A stretch of DNA of 64,000 nt. Origin: Aplidium turbinatum. Taxonomy: Eukaryota > Chordata > Ascidiacea > Aplousobranchia > Polyclinidae. The stretch covers positions 6,770,501-6,834,500 of the forward strand of contig OU964924.1 of assembly GCA_918807975.1 (NCBI GenBank), given 5' to 3'. The first letter of the stretch is position 1. Every line of letters starts with the position of its first letter. Below are positions 1-10,806 of the stretch, piece after piece. Made by a program: the position numbers and the translations under genes. The notes beneath the pieces were generated by a model. It did no database searches and was not told the origin of the DNA. It saw only the letters and a program-made list of their open reading frames with translations.

Positions 1-262
1 GCCCGGATTTAGGGGGGCAGAGGGGGCAGGTGCCCCGGGCCCCCCGACTTTTGAAGAGCCCCCTACGTGGAAAAAATGTGATTTTATGTTATTTTTTTTC
101 CTTTCAGCCTTTAAAGTTTCTGCAACTTGCTGTGCAGTGCTGAATTAGTGCTATTGTAGACGTAGAGGTGGATTTCGCGCCGTAGGCGCGAAACATTTTT
201 TTGCAGGGGGGCCCCCCGATCTAAAAGTGCCCCGGGCCCCCCATCAGCTAAATCCGGCCCTG
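1..262. mobile_element. hAT MITE, G/C-run type, cut by window edge
   Basis: Nearly the same sequence as the complete 263-bp MITE at 20957-21219. It ends in TAAATCCGGCCCTG, the inverted form of the start CAGGCCCGGATTTA, whose first bases lie outside the window. It has no coding capacity. The same terminal sequence caps the larger hAT elements at 26199-30110 and 36635-38944, so those are likely its autonomous relatives. Confidence 0.85.
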
Positions 263-515
263 CGGACTGAGAAAACTTCTTTGAGTGATTAATCCTGGCA
301 GTTTCGCATACCGGTACTTGTAGAAGCTTTAAACCACTGACGCAGGCCCGGTTACCGATCGAGTTTGACAATGAAGTTATCGATTGTTGAAGAGTTGTTG
401 TTTTGTAAATCCATCCAGTTGGCTACGTGGTGTTAAATGGAAGGCTGTTCTTAAAATGCGTTGCTCACTCGCACGGTACACCTTGAGAGTCGAACCAGTC
501 ACGCTTGATCTTGAA
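263..515 (-). repeat. tRNA-derived SINE, family A
   Basis: Antisense copy of a SINE seen many times in the window. Read on the minus strand it has a tRNA-like head with a B-box-like GGTTCGACTCTC, then a body, then the shared 3' block with GGGCCTGCGTCAGTGG and CGAAACTGCCAGGATTAA. Moderately diverged. The MITE at 1-262 abuts its 3' end. Confidence 0.7.
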
Positions 516-1229
516 GTTTATTCGTTGGCCTATAGCAGGGCTACTCAACTGGCGGACCGCTGTCCGACTCCGGACCTTCTGGGTGTTGAAGGTGGACCTC
601 GGGCTTCTGGAAGAATAACCTCATTGCCACATTTTAGGGCCTCTTTAAACAGATTTCCATTAAGGAAAAACAAATTTTTGTGATTATTCAAGGAGCCTAC
701 TTACATTTATGAAGTCAAATAGAACGGTTACTACAAGCAACTGTAGCAAAACAACAAGGCTACCATTTTTCTGTCTCATGATTAGGCTACACGTTAGGTT
801 ACACCTTTACTCGCAAAGTGTTATGGCTGCAGGCCTATAGGATAGCTGATTAGTAAAAATAAATACTGTATTGAAGAAAAAATATATTATCAATAGCCTA
901 TAGTTTACTCAAGTAGCCTAGCCTATGTAATACAGTGGGCATAAGCAAATAGTGAAAGAATATAGCGAAGTGAAGAATGTATAAAGAAAGAACAACTCTG
1001 AAATTTCATTTTTGGCGTATTTTTGTCATCTGGTTTTCAATTTTAGAAAAATTAATCCCGAAGCAGATTAACCTCAGAAAAAGTAGAGGTTGGAGTCACC
1101 ACAGCTGTGGTTTTAAGTAATTTGGTGGGAGGCAAAAACTTCTAACCTTTACCAATGGCCTACTGTTGGAAACGTCGTTGCTCCAAGGTTGTACAAAAGT
1201 TTACTTAGGCAAACACAAGGCAATATATA
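516..1229. other. Intergenic DNA, no gene seen
   Basis: AT-rich noncoding sequence with many GCCTA/TAGGC words. Near 538 a stretch CAGGGCTACTCAACTGGCGG resembles one end of a Charlie-type hAT element, but no matching opposite end was found. No supported gene. Confidence 0.5.
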
Positions 1230-1327
1230 AAATCAAATATAGGCTAGTTATTAGCCTACTATCTAAACCCTTGAGAGCCTGTTTCACCTAAAGGAGGATC
1301 ATCAGAAGGTCCTTATTCAAATAGAAT
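1230..1327 (-). mobile_element. Retroposed transcript starting with the spliced leader
   Basis: The 98-bp insert is flanked by an exact 14-bp direct repeat CAAGGCAATATATA (1216-1229 and 1328-1341). On the minus strand it starts precisely with the 16-nt leader ATTCTATTTGAATAAG (1312-1327), followed by about 82 bp of unrecognised sequence. The base after the leader is GA, not GT, so this is not a leader RNA gene with a donor site. The best reading is LINE-mediated reverse transcription of a trans-spliced RNA. No clear poly(A) is present. Confidence 0.7.
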
Positions 1328-1374
1328 CAAGGCAATATATAGCCTATGTATTCGTAGAACCGGGCCTAAGTCTT

Positions 1375-1735
1375 TTCATCATCATCACGTGCCATCTCCG
1401 ATCCGAAGGTTGGCTGTCATTTTCTTCCACAAGTCACGTTCTTCCGCTATTCTTTTTGTTTCTCCAATGCTTGACAAATCAGCCCACTGTATTACGTCAT
1501 CTCCCCATGTTCGCCTCCTTCTTCCCCTGCACTTCTTTCCTTCCACCGTACCTTCAATAACCAGTTGATGTAGCTGTCCTGCCGATCCTCTCAAAACATG
1601 TACCGCATGAATTTCAAACATGAATTTCATCTTTTGTTTTGCTAAGTCGTTTGCCCATCTATCTTGCACTCCAATTCTTTTCCTAATTGCTTCGTTTGTA
1701 ATGTGTTTTGTGTTTGATTAAGAGCAAGTCTTTTG
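1375..1735 (-). mobile_element. 5'-truncated LINE, RTE-like C-terminal stub
   Basis: The minus-strand frame (1385-1669, extendable upstream to about 1720) reads like the extreme C-terminus of an RTE-type reverse transcriptase protein. It has a GKKCRGRRRRTWGDD basic block, then ERDLWKKMTANL, ending shortly before a (ATG)n-type tail. The 5' part of the LINE is absent. The family assignment rests on recalled similarity. Confidence 0.65.
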
Positions 1736-2450
1736 GGAGTGAGAAAAAGTTTGCAGTTGCACCAACAATTATATTTTGTTTCCATTATCATAAGAGGATA
1801 ATATAATCAAAAACTCATAAACAAGAAACCAAAATTTTCTTTGGAAAGGCAGAGTGACGTTGTAAAACTGTTGAAGCAATAAAAGGATAATTGTTTTATC
1901 TAAATCCTCTTCGATGTTAGCCGGACCACTCGGCAAGTAGCCTACTTCAATTCAACAAGTAGCCTCCATTGCAGCTACTGCTCAAGTCAGCTCAAGTCAG
2001 CAAAGATATCTGACAGTAAACATCTGAAAATATTTACTGAACTAGGCTATAGCCTATGCTATTTTAAAGTGCAGGTAGCTTACTTAAACCTATAAAACAT
2101 ATATCTCATCACGGCCTCATTACAACATGATTTTTTTTTCAATTTAAAACTCTACAAAGGATTATGGGCGTAATGTGAAACTCTAAACTGGACGAAAAAT
2201 AAAGCAAGGTAGCGGCTAAGCATTATTAGGTTATTGGTTGAAGCAACACAGGGATAGAACCAACATTTTACTCTTTGCAAAGATAAACTTTTGCCATTTT
2301 ACAAATGCCTGGTTTCAAATTTCAGCTTAAGTTACTTATAACTTACTGTAGCAGCTTCATAGCCTACTCATAGGCCTGCTTGTAAGCTAGGCTATGATGC
2401 AAGCTGCATATGCTAGCCTATTGCAAATTTCAATCTTGATTTCAATTCAC
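1736..2450. other. Intergenic DNA, no gene seen
   Basis: AT-rich, with dense GCCTA/TAGGC words, for example around 2040-2060 and 2350-2420. No coding frame, RNA gene or bounded repeat could be supported. Confidence 0.5.
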
Positions 2451-5400
2451 AATATTGTGTCTAAGAATTAAACAATCAAAAAGTGGTTTCCGCTGCTGTC
2501 CGTTTTGTCGTTGCAATCGATTGTTGTTACCAGCTATGAACGCCATGCCTGTCAACGGGCCGTTGAAAGCATAAGTTATTTTGGGTCCGGTACCGGTACC
2601 AATGAGATTCTTTGGCAGAGGCGCGGAAAATAGGGGTGCTCAAAGAGCTGCAGCACCCTTAGAGCTAATTCAGCCCCCCTGCATAGCCGACGTCCCAGTT
2701 TTCAATAATTGCTTCAGCCCCTCTCCCTAGAAAACTCTGGCAATTTAAGGTAGCCTACATCACATAGTTTCAAAAAATCATTCGAACAATAGTTGCTACG
2801 ATGTATCGAGTTCTTGTTACGTGTATTCGCGCTCATCTCATCAAAGAGCCGTCATTCACAGGGAGCTAGGCCTACCTCGCAGTAGCGGTAGCCTACTAGC
2901 CACCCTCTATACTAAAAGCACTAAATCCAAACATTGTAGGCCTAGCCTATTGTGGTTTTTTCATGTTTTTGCGCCTCTTGAAAAGGTTACCGGCCACTAA
3001 AATTATTTCAGGCCCAGGTCCAAAAATAAGTAGCAGCTACCCCATGGACTCCCAGTCAACACCGTTTCTTGTTTTTGTTGTCGTATCCAGGCTTACACTC
3101 GGTGGTTGAAAATTTAGATTAAGTGGACTGGAAGGCAAGGAAGCCAATCTTCGTGTCCACCTTCAGGCATGCCTGTGTCCTGCCAAAGACACAGCCGCAT
3201 GCTCTTGAGCGGTGTCGAACCAGCGCCCTTTCGATTGCCGTTCCAGCGCTCTCACCACTCCGGCTACGCAGCACTACTTCCTGTCAAACAGTGGAATGTG
3301 GCAGAAAAGGCTACAAAGTTATTTTGAAGCTAATTCGTGCGCCATGTTAGCTCAGTGGTTAGGCGCTCGACTCAAGAACAAGCTACGCTAGTTTGGCTCT
3401 GGGTGTGCGCTTGAGCAATGCATTTCAGGACTGCTCTCTCAGGACTCTAATATCTCAGGACTCTAATATTGTGTCTAAGAATGAAACAATCAAAAAGTGG
3501 TTTCCGCTGCTGTCCGTTTTGTCGTTGCAATCGATTGTTATTAGCCGCTATTAACGACATGCCTGTCAACGGGCGTTAAAAGCATATTTTGGGTCCGGTA
3601 CCGGTAGGCTACTAATGAGATCCTTTGGCAGAGGCGCGGGAAGTAGGGGTGCTCAACGAACTGCAGCACCCTGAGAGCTAATTCAGCCCCCCTGCATAGC
3701 CTAGATCCCAATTTTTAATAATTGCTTCAGCCCCTCTCCCTAGAAAATTCTGGCAATTTAAGGTAGCCTACATCACATATTTTCAGAAAATTATTCGAAC
3801 AATAGTTGCTACGATGAATCGAGTTCTTGTTACGTGTATTCGCGCTCATCTCATCAAAGAACCGTCAATCGCAGGAAGCTGTACCTCGCAGTAGCGGTAG
3901 ACTACTAGCCACCCTCTATACTAAAAGCACTAAATCCAAACACTATATGTGGTTTTCTCATGTTTTCGAGCATTTTGAAAAGGTTTCCGGCCACTAAAAT
4001 TATTCCGGGCCCGGGTCCAAAAATAAATAGCAGCTACCCCATGGACACCCAGTCAACACCGTTTCTTGTTTTTGTTGTCGTATCCAGGCTTACACTCGGT
4101 GGTTGAAGATTTAGATTAAGTGGACTGGAAGGCAAGGAAGCCAATCTTCGTGTCCACCTTCAGGCATGCCTGTGTCCTGCCAAAGACACAGCCGCATGCT
4201 CTTGAGCGGTGTCGAACCAGCGCCCTTTCGATTGCCGTTCCAGGGCTCTCACCACTCCGGCTATGCAGCACTACTTCCTGTCAAACAGTGGAATGTGGCA
4301 GAAAGGCTACAAAGTTACTTTGAAGCTAATTCGTGCGCCATGTTAGCTCAGTGGTTAGGCGCTCGACTCAAGATCAAGCTACGCTAGTTTGGCTCTGGGT
4401 GTGCGCTTGAGCAATGCATTTCAGGACTGCTCTCTCAGGACTCTAATATCTCAGGACTCTAATATTGTGTCTAAGAATGAAACAATCAAAAAGTGGTTTC
4501 CGCTGCTGTCCGTTTTGTCGTTGCAATCGATTGTTATTAGCCGCTATTAACGACATGCCTGTCAACGGGCGTTAAAAGCATATTTTGGGTCCGGTACCGG
4601 TAGGCTACTAATGAGATCCTTTGGCAGAGGCGCGGGAAGTAGGGGTGCTCAACGAACTGCAGCACCCTGAGAGCTAATTCAGCCCCCCTGCATAGCCTAG
4701 ATCCCAATTTTTAATAATTGCTTCAGCCCCTCTCCCTAGAAAATTCTGGCAATTTAAGGTAGCCTACATCACATATTTTCAGAAAATTATTCGAACAATA
4801 GTTGCTACGATGAATCGAGTTCTTGTTACGTGTATTCGCGCTCATCTCATCAAAGAACCGTCAATCGCAGGAAGCTGTACCTCGCAGTAGCGGTAGACTA
4901 CTAGCCACCCTCTATACTAAAAGCACTAAATCCAAACACTATATTGTGGTTTTCTCATGTTTTCGAGCATCTTGAAAAGGTTTCCGGCCACTAAAATTAT
5001 TCCGGGCCCGGGTCCAAAAATAAATAGCAGCTACCCCATGGACACCCAGTCAACACCGTTTCTTGTTTTTGTTGTCGTATCCAGGCTTACACTCGGTGGT
5101 TGAAGATTTAGATTAAGTGGACTGGAAGGCAAGGAAGCCAATCTTCGTGTCCACCTTCAGGCATGCCTGTGTCCTGCCAAAGACACAGCCGCATGCTCTT
5201 GAGCGGTGTCGAACCAGCGCCCTTTCGATTGCCGTTCCAGGGCTCTCACCACTCCGGCTATGCAGCACTACTTCCTGTCAAACAGTGGAATGTGGCAGAA
5301 AAGGCTACAAAGTTATTTTGAAGCTAATTCGTGCGCCATGTTAGCTCAGTGGTTAGGCGCTCGACTCAAGAACAAGCTACGCTAGTTTGGCTCTGGGTGT

Positions 5401-5962
5401 GCGCTTGAGCAATGCATTTCAGGACTGCTCTCTCAGGACTCTAATATCTCAGGACTCTAATATTGTGTCTAAGAATGAAACAATCAAAAAGTGGTTTCCG
5501 CTGCTGTCCGTTTTGTCGTTGCAATCGATTGTTATTAGCCGCTACCCTTTCAGTCATGAATTATTTTTTTTCATATTTTTTTTGATTTTTTATGCAATTC
5601 TGACTAAATTGAGTACACTGAACATCATTAACCACATTTTGGATTCCAAAAATTTTTACTTCGGCAGAAATTGCTTGTATCAAATATGATACAATATGAC
5701 TACATGGGTGCAAAATGACAAAATTGTGTCTTACAACAAAACATGGAATAAGTAAGGAATGGTAATATTTTGCTAACATACATATTAACTATTAAACTAA
5801 AACACATGATGACATGCTCTTGCTTTTTTTACCCTCCCCCTACAGTCAGCTCTCCCCCAAAACAGCACCCAACATTTGTCGAATACCCCTTTGATTATCC
5901 ACAATAGGAAGGACAAGGTAAAAAAATGATCACAACAAACATGTCACATATACACAATAAAT

Positions 5963-7705
5963 TTACAATGAATGAAACTGAAGAAAACAGTTTCTACTTT
6001 TGTTCAGACATAAGGAAACTTTGCATTTTATGCAAAATACATAGGAAAATGCATTTTCACATCCTGGACATTTGCATCTTTGCCTTTCCGTTCTCCACTC
6101 AGGGAAGTGGCCAACTCCATCAGACCTCACTTCATCTTGAGGAACATATTGCAATGTTTTTCGTGGTCTACCTGGTGTCAATTTGAAAAGAGTATTAGTG
6201 CCACATTTTATCAAGCATTCAGCAATGCTGAATCTAAATTGTAGAAGAGAGGCCATGCCTGACTTAGGTTGCCCAGATGACTCAAAGTCTTTTTTATATT
6301 GCAACCATGATGTGACCACTGCTAAATCCACAAAGTGGAAAATGACACGGAATGTCCACTTTTTAGACTTGATGTGGATCCTATACAAAGACAGCAAGAA
6401 GTCTAATTTATCAACTCCTCCCATGCTTTTGTTGTACTCCAAAACAGGAAGGGGGCATGGGACTTCCACTTCTTTTTTCTTTGCTTTGTCAATACGTGAT
6501 GCATACCTCTTTTCAGTTTCCCAATCGTAAGCAGAAGACAACATATTTACTATAGAATTGTCATTCCAGCGAACCAAACACATCTTCCCATCAGATGATG
6601 TGCAGCCATCCATTGCACCCCTACCTTCCTTAGCAAGTTCTTGCTTAGTTTTGATGGGTAACTTTCCGACCCTGTTACATCTCACTGTTCCTGTTGAATA
6701 TATTCCATTTTCCAACAGCTGATGCACTAGGTTTGGTGAAGTAAAAAAATTATCAAAGAAAAGTCTGTAATTGGAAAAAGATGGCAACCGGCCTTGTGAT
6801 AATGTCATTACCACACCTCCAGAAATGCCCAAGTGAGCATGCTCCTCTGGAAGATTGGTGGATTTTCCTTGATATGCCATGAAATTATATGGTATTCCCG
6901 ATTCTCCACAAAGAAAAAACAACTTGATTCCCCATGGATTGGGTTTTCCTTTCATATATTGCTTCAAGTTAAGCCTTCCTTTGAAAGGAATGAGCTGTTC
7001 GTCAACACACACTCTCTTCTCTGGTGTTACTTCCATGAGAGTCTTCAAATACTCATTCATAATTGGTCGCACTTTCCAGAACTTATCTGTTTCTTTTTCA
7101 TTATTCTGCATATTATCAACACAATGGAGATTTGTGCGTAAAGTGCTGAATCGATTGAATGGCATAGTATCCGCAATCAATGGATAGCGTCGTACTTTAT
7201 TCCAATATTGGCGAAGCTGGGGGTATTGGATGCTACCCATCTCAATATGCATTCCAAAAAAAGTTTTGAGTTCCAGAGGAGTTGTTTTCAAATCTGTTCC
7301 TTTTTGTTGAAAGTGGTACATGTTTGTTTTTATGCTGAGTTGTTCAAAAAAATCATCGCTGATAAATTTAGAAAAATATGAGTAAGGTGACATTGGTTCT
7401 GAAAAAAAGTCATTCTCCAATTCTTCAACCGGTGCACTTGAGGTAAAATTGGATTTTACCCATGTAATTTTTGAATTAGTGTTTTTGCTTTTTTTAGCAG
7501 GTGGTTCTTTGTCATGCTCAATATTTTCACTATCTTCATTTAGTAGAGCTTCACTATGGCTGTTGTCGTTGGAACTAACTTGCAAGTCTTCTAATACACC
7601 ATCATCCTCACCATCTGATAAGCCATCCATATCTGACTCATCACCAAACTCCACCTCGCTAAGCATTCGTGCAACTTCAGCTGCATTTCTTTTATTACTC
7701 GCCAT
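5963..7705 (-). CDS. piggyBac transposase, 580 aa, open
   Basis: DDD-type transposase that would cut and paste its element at TTAA. The start is the ATG at 7703-7705 (MASNKRNAAEVARML); the frame stays open further upstream but that stretch is the element's repeated leader. It begins with an acidic N-terminal region (about residues 17-65) and a basic patch PPAKKSK. The family catalytic aspartates are visible: D235 in RVCVDEQLIPFKGR, D318 in LFFDNFFTSPNL and D432 in NKSMGGVDKLD. A C-terminal Cys-rich domain has RCKCPGCENAF and FCIKCKVSLC, matching the cross-braced zinc fold of the family. Length is typical (insect piggyBac is about 594 aa). No break is seen, so this copy could be functional if transcribed. 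It lies inside a recently amplified tandem array. Confidence 0.93.
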   Translation of the reverse strand: MASNKRNAAEVARMLSEVEFGDESDMDGLSDGEDDGVLEDLQVSSNDNSHSEALLNEDSENIEHDKEPPAKKSKNTNSKITWVKSNFTSSAPVEELENDFFSEPMSPYSYFSKFISDDFFEQLSIKTNMYHFQQKGTDLKTTPLELKTFFGMHIEMGSIQYPQLRQYWNKVRRYPLIADTMPFNRFSTLRTNLHCVDNMQNNEKETDKFWKVRPIMNEYLKTLMEVTPEKRVCVDEQLIPFKGRLNLKQYMKGKPNPWGIKLFFLCGESGIPYNFMAYQGKSTNLPEEHAHLGISGGVVMTLSQGRLPSFSNYRLFFDNFFTSPNLVHQLLENGIYSTGTVRCNRVGKLPIKTKQELAKEGRGAMDGCTSSDGKMCLVRWNDNSIVNMLSSAYDWETEKRYASRIDKAKKKEVEVPCPLPVLEYNKSMGGVDKLDFLLSLYRIHIKSKKWTFRVIFHFVDLAVVTSWLQYKKDFESSGQPKSGMASLLQFRFSIAECLIKCGTNTLFKLTPGRPRKTLQYVPQDEVRSDGVGHFPEWRTERQRCKCPGCENAFSYVFCIKCKVSLCLNKSRNCFLQFHSL

Positions 7706-7719
7706 TATAGAAATAAGAT

Positions 7720-8430
7720 CATTTGCATAACAAGCCTGCAATGAGTACAAACAACATGTGAAAAGTTTAGAAATTCCAAAAAATATAAATTGGAAGCCGA
7801 AGAAAAATATGGTATGATATTTCAATATGATTTCATTTAGGTCAATAATATAGGTCATGTGAGATGTTGGCTATCATAGTTCAATATTCAGTTCATTGCT
7901 ACTATGGTGGTAAGATACATTTAGTTTTCCTTACTGTTACAAAACAGCTAAATTCATCATTTGCATAACAAGCCTGCAATGAGTACAAACAACATGTGAA
8001 AAGTTTAGAAATTCCAAAAAATATAAATTGGAAGCCGAAGAAAAATATGGTATGATATTTCAATATGATTTCATTTAGGTCAATAATATAGGTCATGTGA
8101 GATGTTGGCTATCATAGTTCAATATTCAGTTCATTGCTACTATGGTGGTAAGATACATTTAGTTTTCCTTACTGTTACAAAACAGCTAAATTCATCATTT
8201 GCATAACAAGCCTGCAATGAGTACAAACAACATGTGAAAAGTTTAGAATTTCCAAAAAATATAAATTGGAAGCCGAAGAAAAATATGGCATGATATTTCA
8301 ATATGATTTCATTTTTATAGGTCATGTGAGATGTTGGCTATCATAGTTCAATATTCAGTTCATTGCTACTATGGTGGTAAGATACATTTAGTTTTCCTTA
8401 ATGTTACAAAAAAGCTAAATTCACAAGATG
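7720..8430. repeat. 238-bp tandem repeat inside piggyBac, about 2.9 copies
   Basis: The phrase CATTTGCATAACAAGCCTGC recurs at 7720, 7958 and 8196, an exact 238-bp spacing. The copies are almost identical; the third lacks about 9 bp. The repeat sits directly upstream of the transposase start, so it multiplies the element's leader or promoter region. The short minus-strand frames within it are repeats of the same leader. Confidence 0.92.
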
Positions 8431-9642
8431 CTCATGTGCAACCAGCAATCTTTCATTCATATGCCACAACCATTGAGTCATTCTGTATCATATCTGATAC
8501 ACATGTCAAAAAGTATCTATATTTTATGAGAATCTAGTCTAAAACCAGCAAAATAACATGATACGAAGTCTCTAATGTCTCTACACTACAAATAAAAACA
8601 TTTTAAGCTATTTACAACTGTACAAATGGAAATACAGAGCTAAGTTGACATGCACATACACTACCTCAACAAACTTGTACTTTGACCTCTGGCAACTCTT
8701 GCCAAACCGGGAATTGCTAATCACGGTTGATTGAATTTCAATCCAATACGCATTCAGGCGTGATACAAAGTGAGTTGACAAATAAAAAATGATTAGGGGC
8801 TGCAAGACAAGACTTTGAAAAATGTATCTTATATGATACAGAATGAATGAAAGGGTTAACGACATGCCTGTCAACGGGCGTTAAAAGCATATTTTGGGTC
8901 CGGTACCGGTAGGCTACTAATGAGATCCTTTGGCAGAGGCGCGGGAAGTAGGAGTGCTCAACGAACTGCAGCACCCTTAGAGCTAATTCAGCCCCCCTGC
9001 ATAGCCTAGATCCCAATTTTTAATAATTGTTTCAGCCCCTCTCCCTAGAAAATTCTGGTAATTTAAGGTAGCCTACATCACATATTTTCAGAAAATTATT
9101 CGAACAATAGTTGCTACGATGAATCGAGTTCTTGTTACGTGTATTCGCGCTCATCTCATCAAAGAACCGTCAATCGCAGGAAGCTGTACCTCGCAGTAGC
9201 GGTAGACTACTAGCCACCCTCTATACTAAAAGCACTAAATCCAAACACTATATTGTGGTTTTCTCATGTTTTCGAGCATCTTGAAAAGGTTTCCGGCCAC
9301 TAAAATTATTCCGGGCCCAGGTCCAAAAATAAATAGCAGCTACCCCATGGACACCCAGTCAACACCGTTTCTTGTTTTTGTTGTCGTATCCAGGCTTACA
9401 CTCGGTGGTTGAAGATTTAGATTAGGTGGACTGGAAGGCAAGGAAGCCAATCTTCGTGTCCACCTTCAAGCATGCCTGTGTCCTGCCAAAGACACAGCCG
9501 CATGCTCTTGAGCGGTGTCGAACCAGCGTCCTTTCGATTGCCGTTCCGGGGCTCTCACCACTCCGGCTATACAGCACTACTTCCTGTCAAACAGTGGAGT
9601 GTGGCAGAAAGGCTACAAAGTTATTTTGAAGCTAATTCGTGC

Positions 9643-9895
9643 GTCATGTTAGCTCAGTGGTTAGGCGCTCGACTCAAGATCAAGCTACGCTAGTTTGGCT
9701 CTGGGTGTGCGCTTGAGCAATGCATTTCAGGACTGCTCTCCATTCAGCCGCACCTATAGTAAATGGAATAATTCCCCGGCAACAATACTTCAGCAATCGC
9801 AAACTTCACTCTGACAATCTCGGTAGGCCTCACCGGCCCTGCGTCAAGAGCCTCTACAAGCAGGCCTATGCGAAACTACAGTAACAGAAATAACC
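9643..9895 (+). repeat. tRNA-derived SINE, family A, most complete 3' part
   Basis: Starts at the tRNA-like A-box region (GTTAGCTCAGTGGTTAGGCG) and continues past the array junction at about 9738 into the normal SINE body and 3' block (CTCGGTAGGCCTCACCGG, then ATGCGAAACTACAG). It therefore shows what the truncated SINE piece in the other array units was derived from. Confidence 0.7.
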
Positions 9896-10118
9896 TACCA
9901 AAGGCTTTGTCAGCCCTAGAATAAAGATTGGAAAAGCAACCAACCAATTGTGTTCATTAAATATCTGAGTCTAATTATTCAGGCTTCCGAAGGTTATGTT
10001 TCAATATTTTTATTGCAATAATGAAACCAAACTTTTTTTAGAATATTGGCTTATGTTTGAAACAAAACCAATTCGACAAAAAATTCGGTTGGATAGAAAA
10101 TTTCTTCTTATCAGGCTA

Positions 10119-10302
10119 CAGTAGAATTCGCCTATAGGCCTAGTGACTTTGGCTATAGTGACACTTCGCCTATATTGACACCTGTTGCAAAGTGCCGTTT
10201 GCATACGCAACAGTTGAGTAGAATTTGGCTATTGTGACACTTCGGTTATGGTGACACTTTTTCCGCGGTCCCTTCAGGTGTCACTATAGGCGAATTCTAC
10301 TG
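10119..10302. mobile_element. pogo/Tigger-like MITE, 184 bp
   Basis: Inverted ends CAGTAGAATTCGCCTATAGG / CCTATAGGCGAATTCTACTG are flanked by TA on both sides (10117-10118 and 10303-10304). The interior repeats GTGACACTTCG-type phrases in both orientations. No coding frame. The assignment to pogo/Tigger-like mariner relatives follows from the TA target and CAGT terminus. Confidence 0.75.
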
Positions 10303-10800
10303 TAATTTAGTTTTTGCTTCGAAGTAATGAGTTTTTGAGAATAGACTTTCGTAGCCTATAGCCTACATAAAAATTAAACCCACATAAAATTGTTTGGAAA
10401 ACCTCCAGAAAACACACACACAATAGCTGCGCAAAAGCTTTGAACCCAAATTTTTGTTCAAATGCTATTTTCAAATTGCTTTTCGTGTCCCTCAAGCAGA
10501 TTTTTTGCATGCACAAGCGTCTTTAACACGTATTCCCTTAATGTGTTTTTGCATATAGAAACATCTTTTTTCAGTTGTTAATGACAAAGTTGAACTTCCA
10601 GCAAGATATTTGGCGTGTGAAAATACATTTGAAGATTTTGATGGAATACCGTAGGCTAATTTATTGAATTTTTATCTTCGGTCTGCGAAAAGTCTGAAAG
10701 GTTATTTTGGAAATTTTGCATACTTGGAGTGTTTGTGGTTCTCCAGTTCTAACTTCTTGGTTATCTTTTCATAAAAATATGTAGCCGCCCAATCGCCCAT
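10303..10800. other. Intergenic DNA, no gene seen
   Basis: Nothing coding or structured could be supported here. Confidence 0.45.
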
Positions 10801-10806
10801 GCAGTA

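Larger units (their letters stand above)
5545..8855 (-). mobile_element. piggyBac-family DNA transposon, looks whole
   Basis: Ends are inverted repeats starting CCCTTTCA (left CCCTTTCAGTCATG, right read inverted CCCTTTCATTCATT). The right end is followed by the piggyBac target TTAA (8856-8859). The empty site is visible in the sister array units as GCCGCTATTAACG. In the filled site the left TTAA is missing, so only one copy of the target remains. Copies of TATGATACA lie just inside both ends. The element carries one long transposase frame and a 238-bp tandem repeat upstream of it. Confidence 0.9.
2451..9738. repeat. Four-unit tandem array, unit about 997 bp
   Basis: Units start at the same phrase AATATTGTGTCTAAGAAT: 2451-3464, 3465-4460, 4461-5458 and 5459-9738. 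The fourth is split by the piggyBac element 5545-8855. Units 2, 3 and 4 are nearly identical; unit 1 is more diverged and slightly longer. Each unit contains an antisense piece of tRNA-SINE family B (for example 3160-3295) and a forward piece of SINE family A (A-box phrase TTAGCTCAGTGGTTAGGCGC, for example 3346-3365). Short open frames repeated in each unit are translations of SINE sequence and not genes. The SINE junction within each unit suggests the array arose by unequal exchange. Confidence 0.9.

Noticed and set aside
536-836. Possible hAT element with GCCTATAG on both sides
   Set aside because: The left end looks hAT-like, but the right side does not match it as an inverted repeat, and GCCTATAG is one of the very common words here.
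1312-1327. Spliced-leader RNA gene
   Set aside because: The 16-mer is followed by GA, not a GT donor, and no Sm-like site was recognised; the flanking duplication indicates retroposition.
3344-3420. True tRNA gene
   Set aside because: Has A-box-like text but no consistent cloverleaf or intact B box, and is repeated as part of SINE-derived units.
3123-5344. Repeated 67-75-codon frames beginning MDWKARKPIFVSTF in each array unit
   Set aside because: They translate antisense tRNA-SINE sequence copied with the tandem unit; not a gene family.
2451-9738. CRISPR-like array
   Set aside because: The repeats are about 1 kb, head-to-tail and SINE-derived, in an animal genome with introns.
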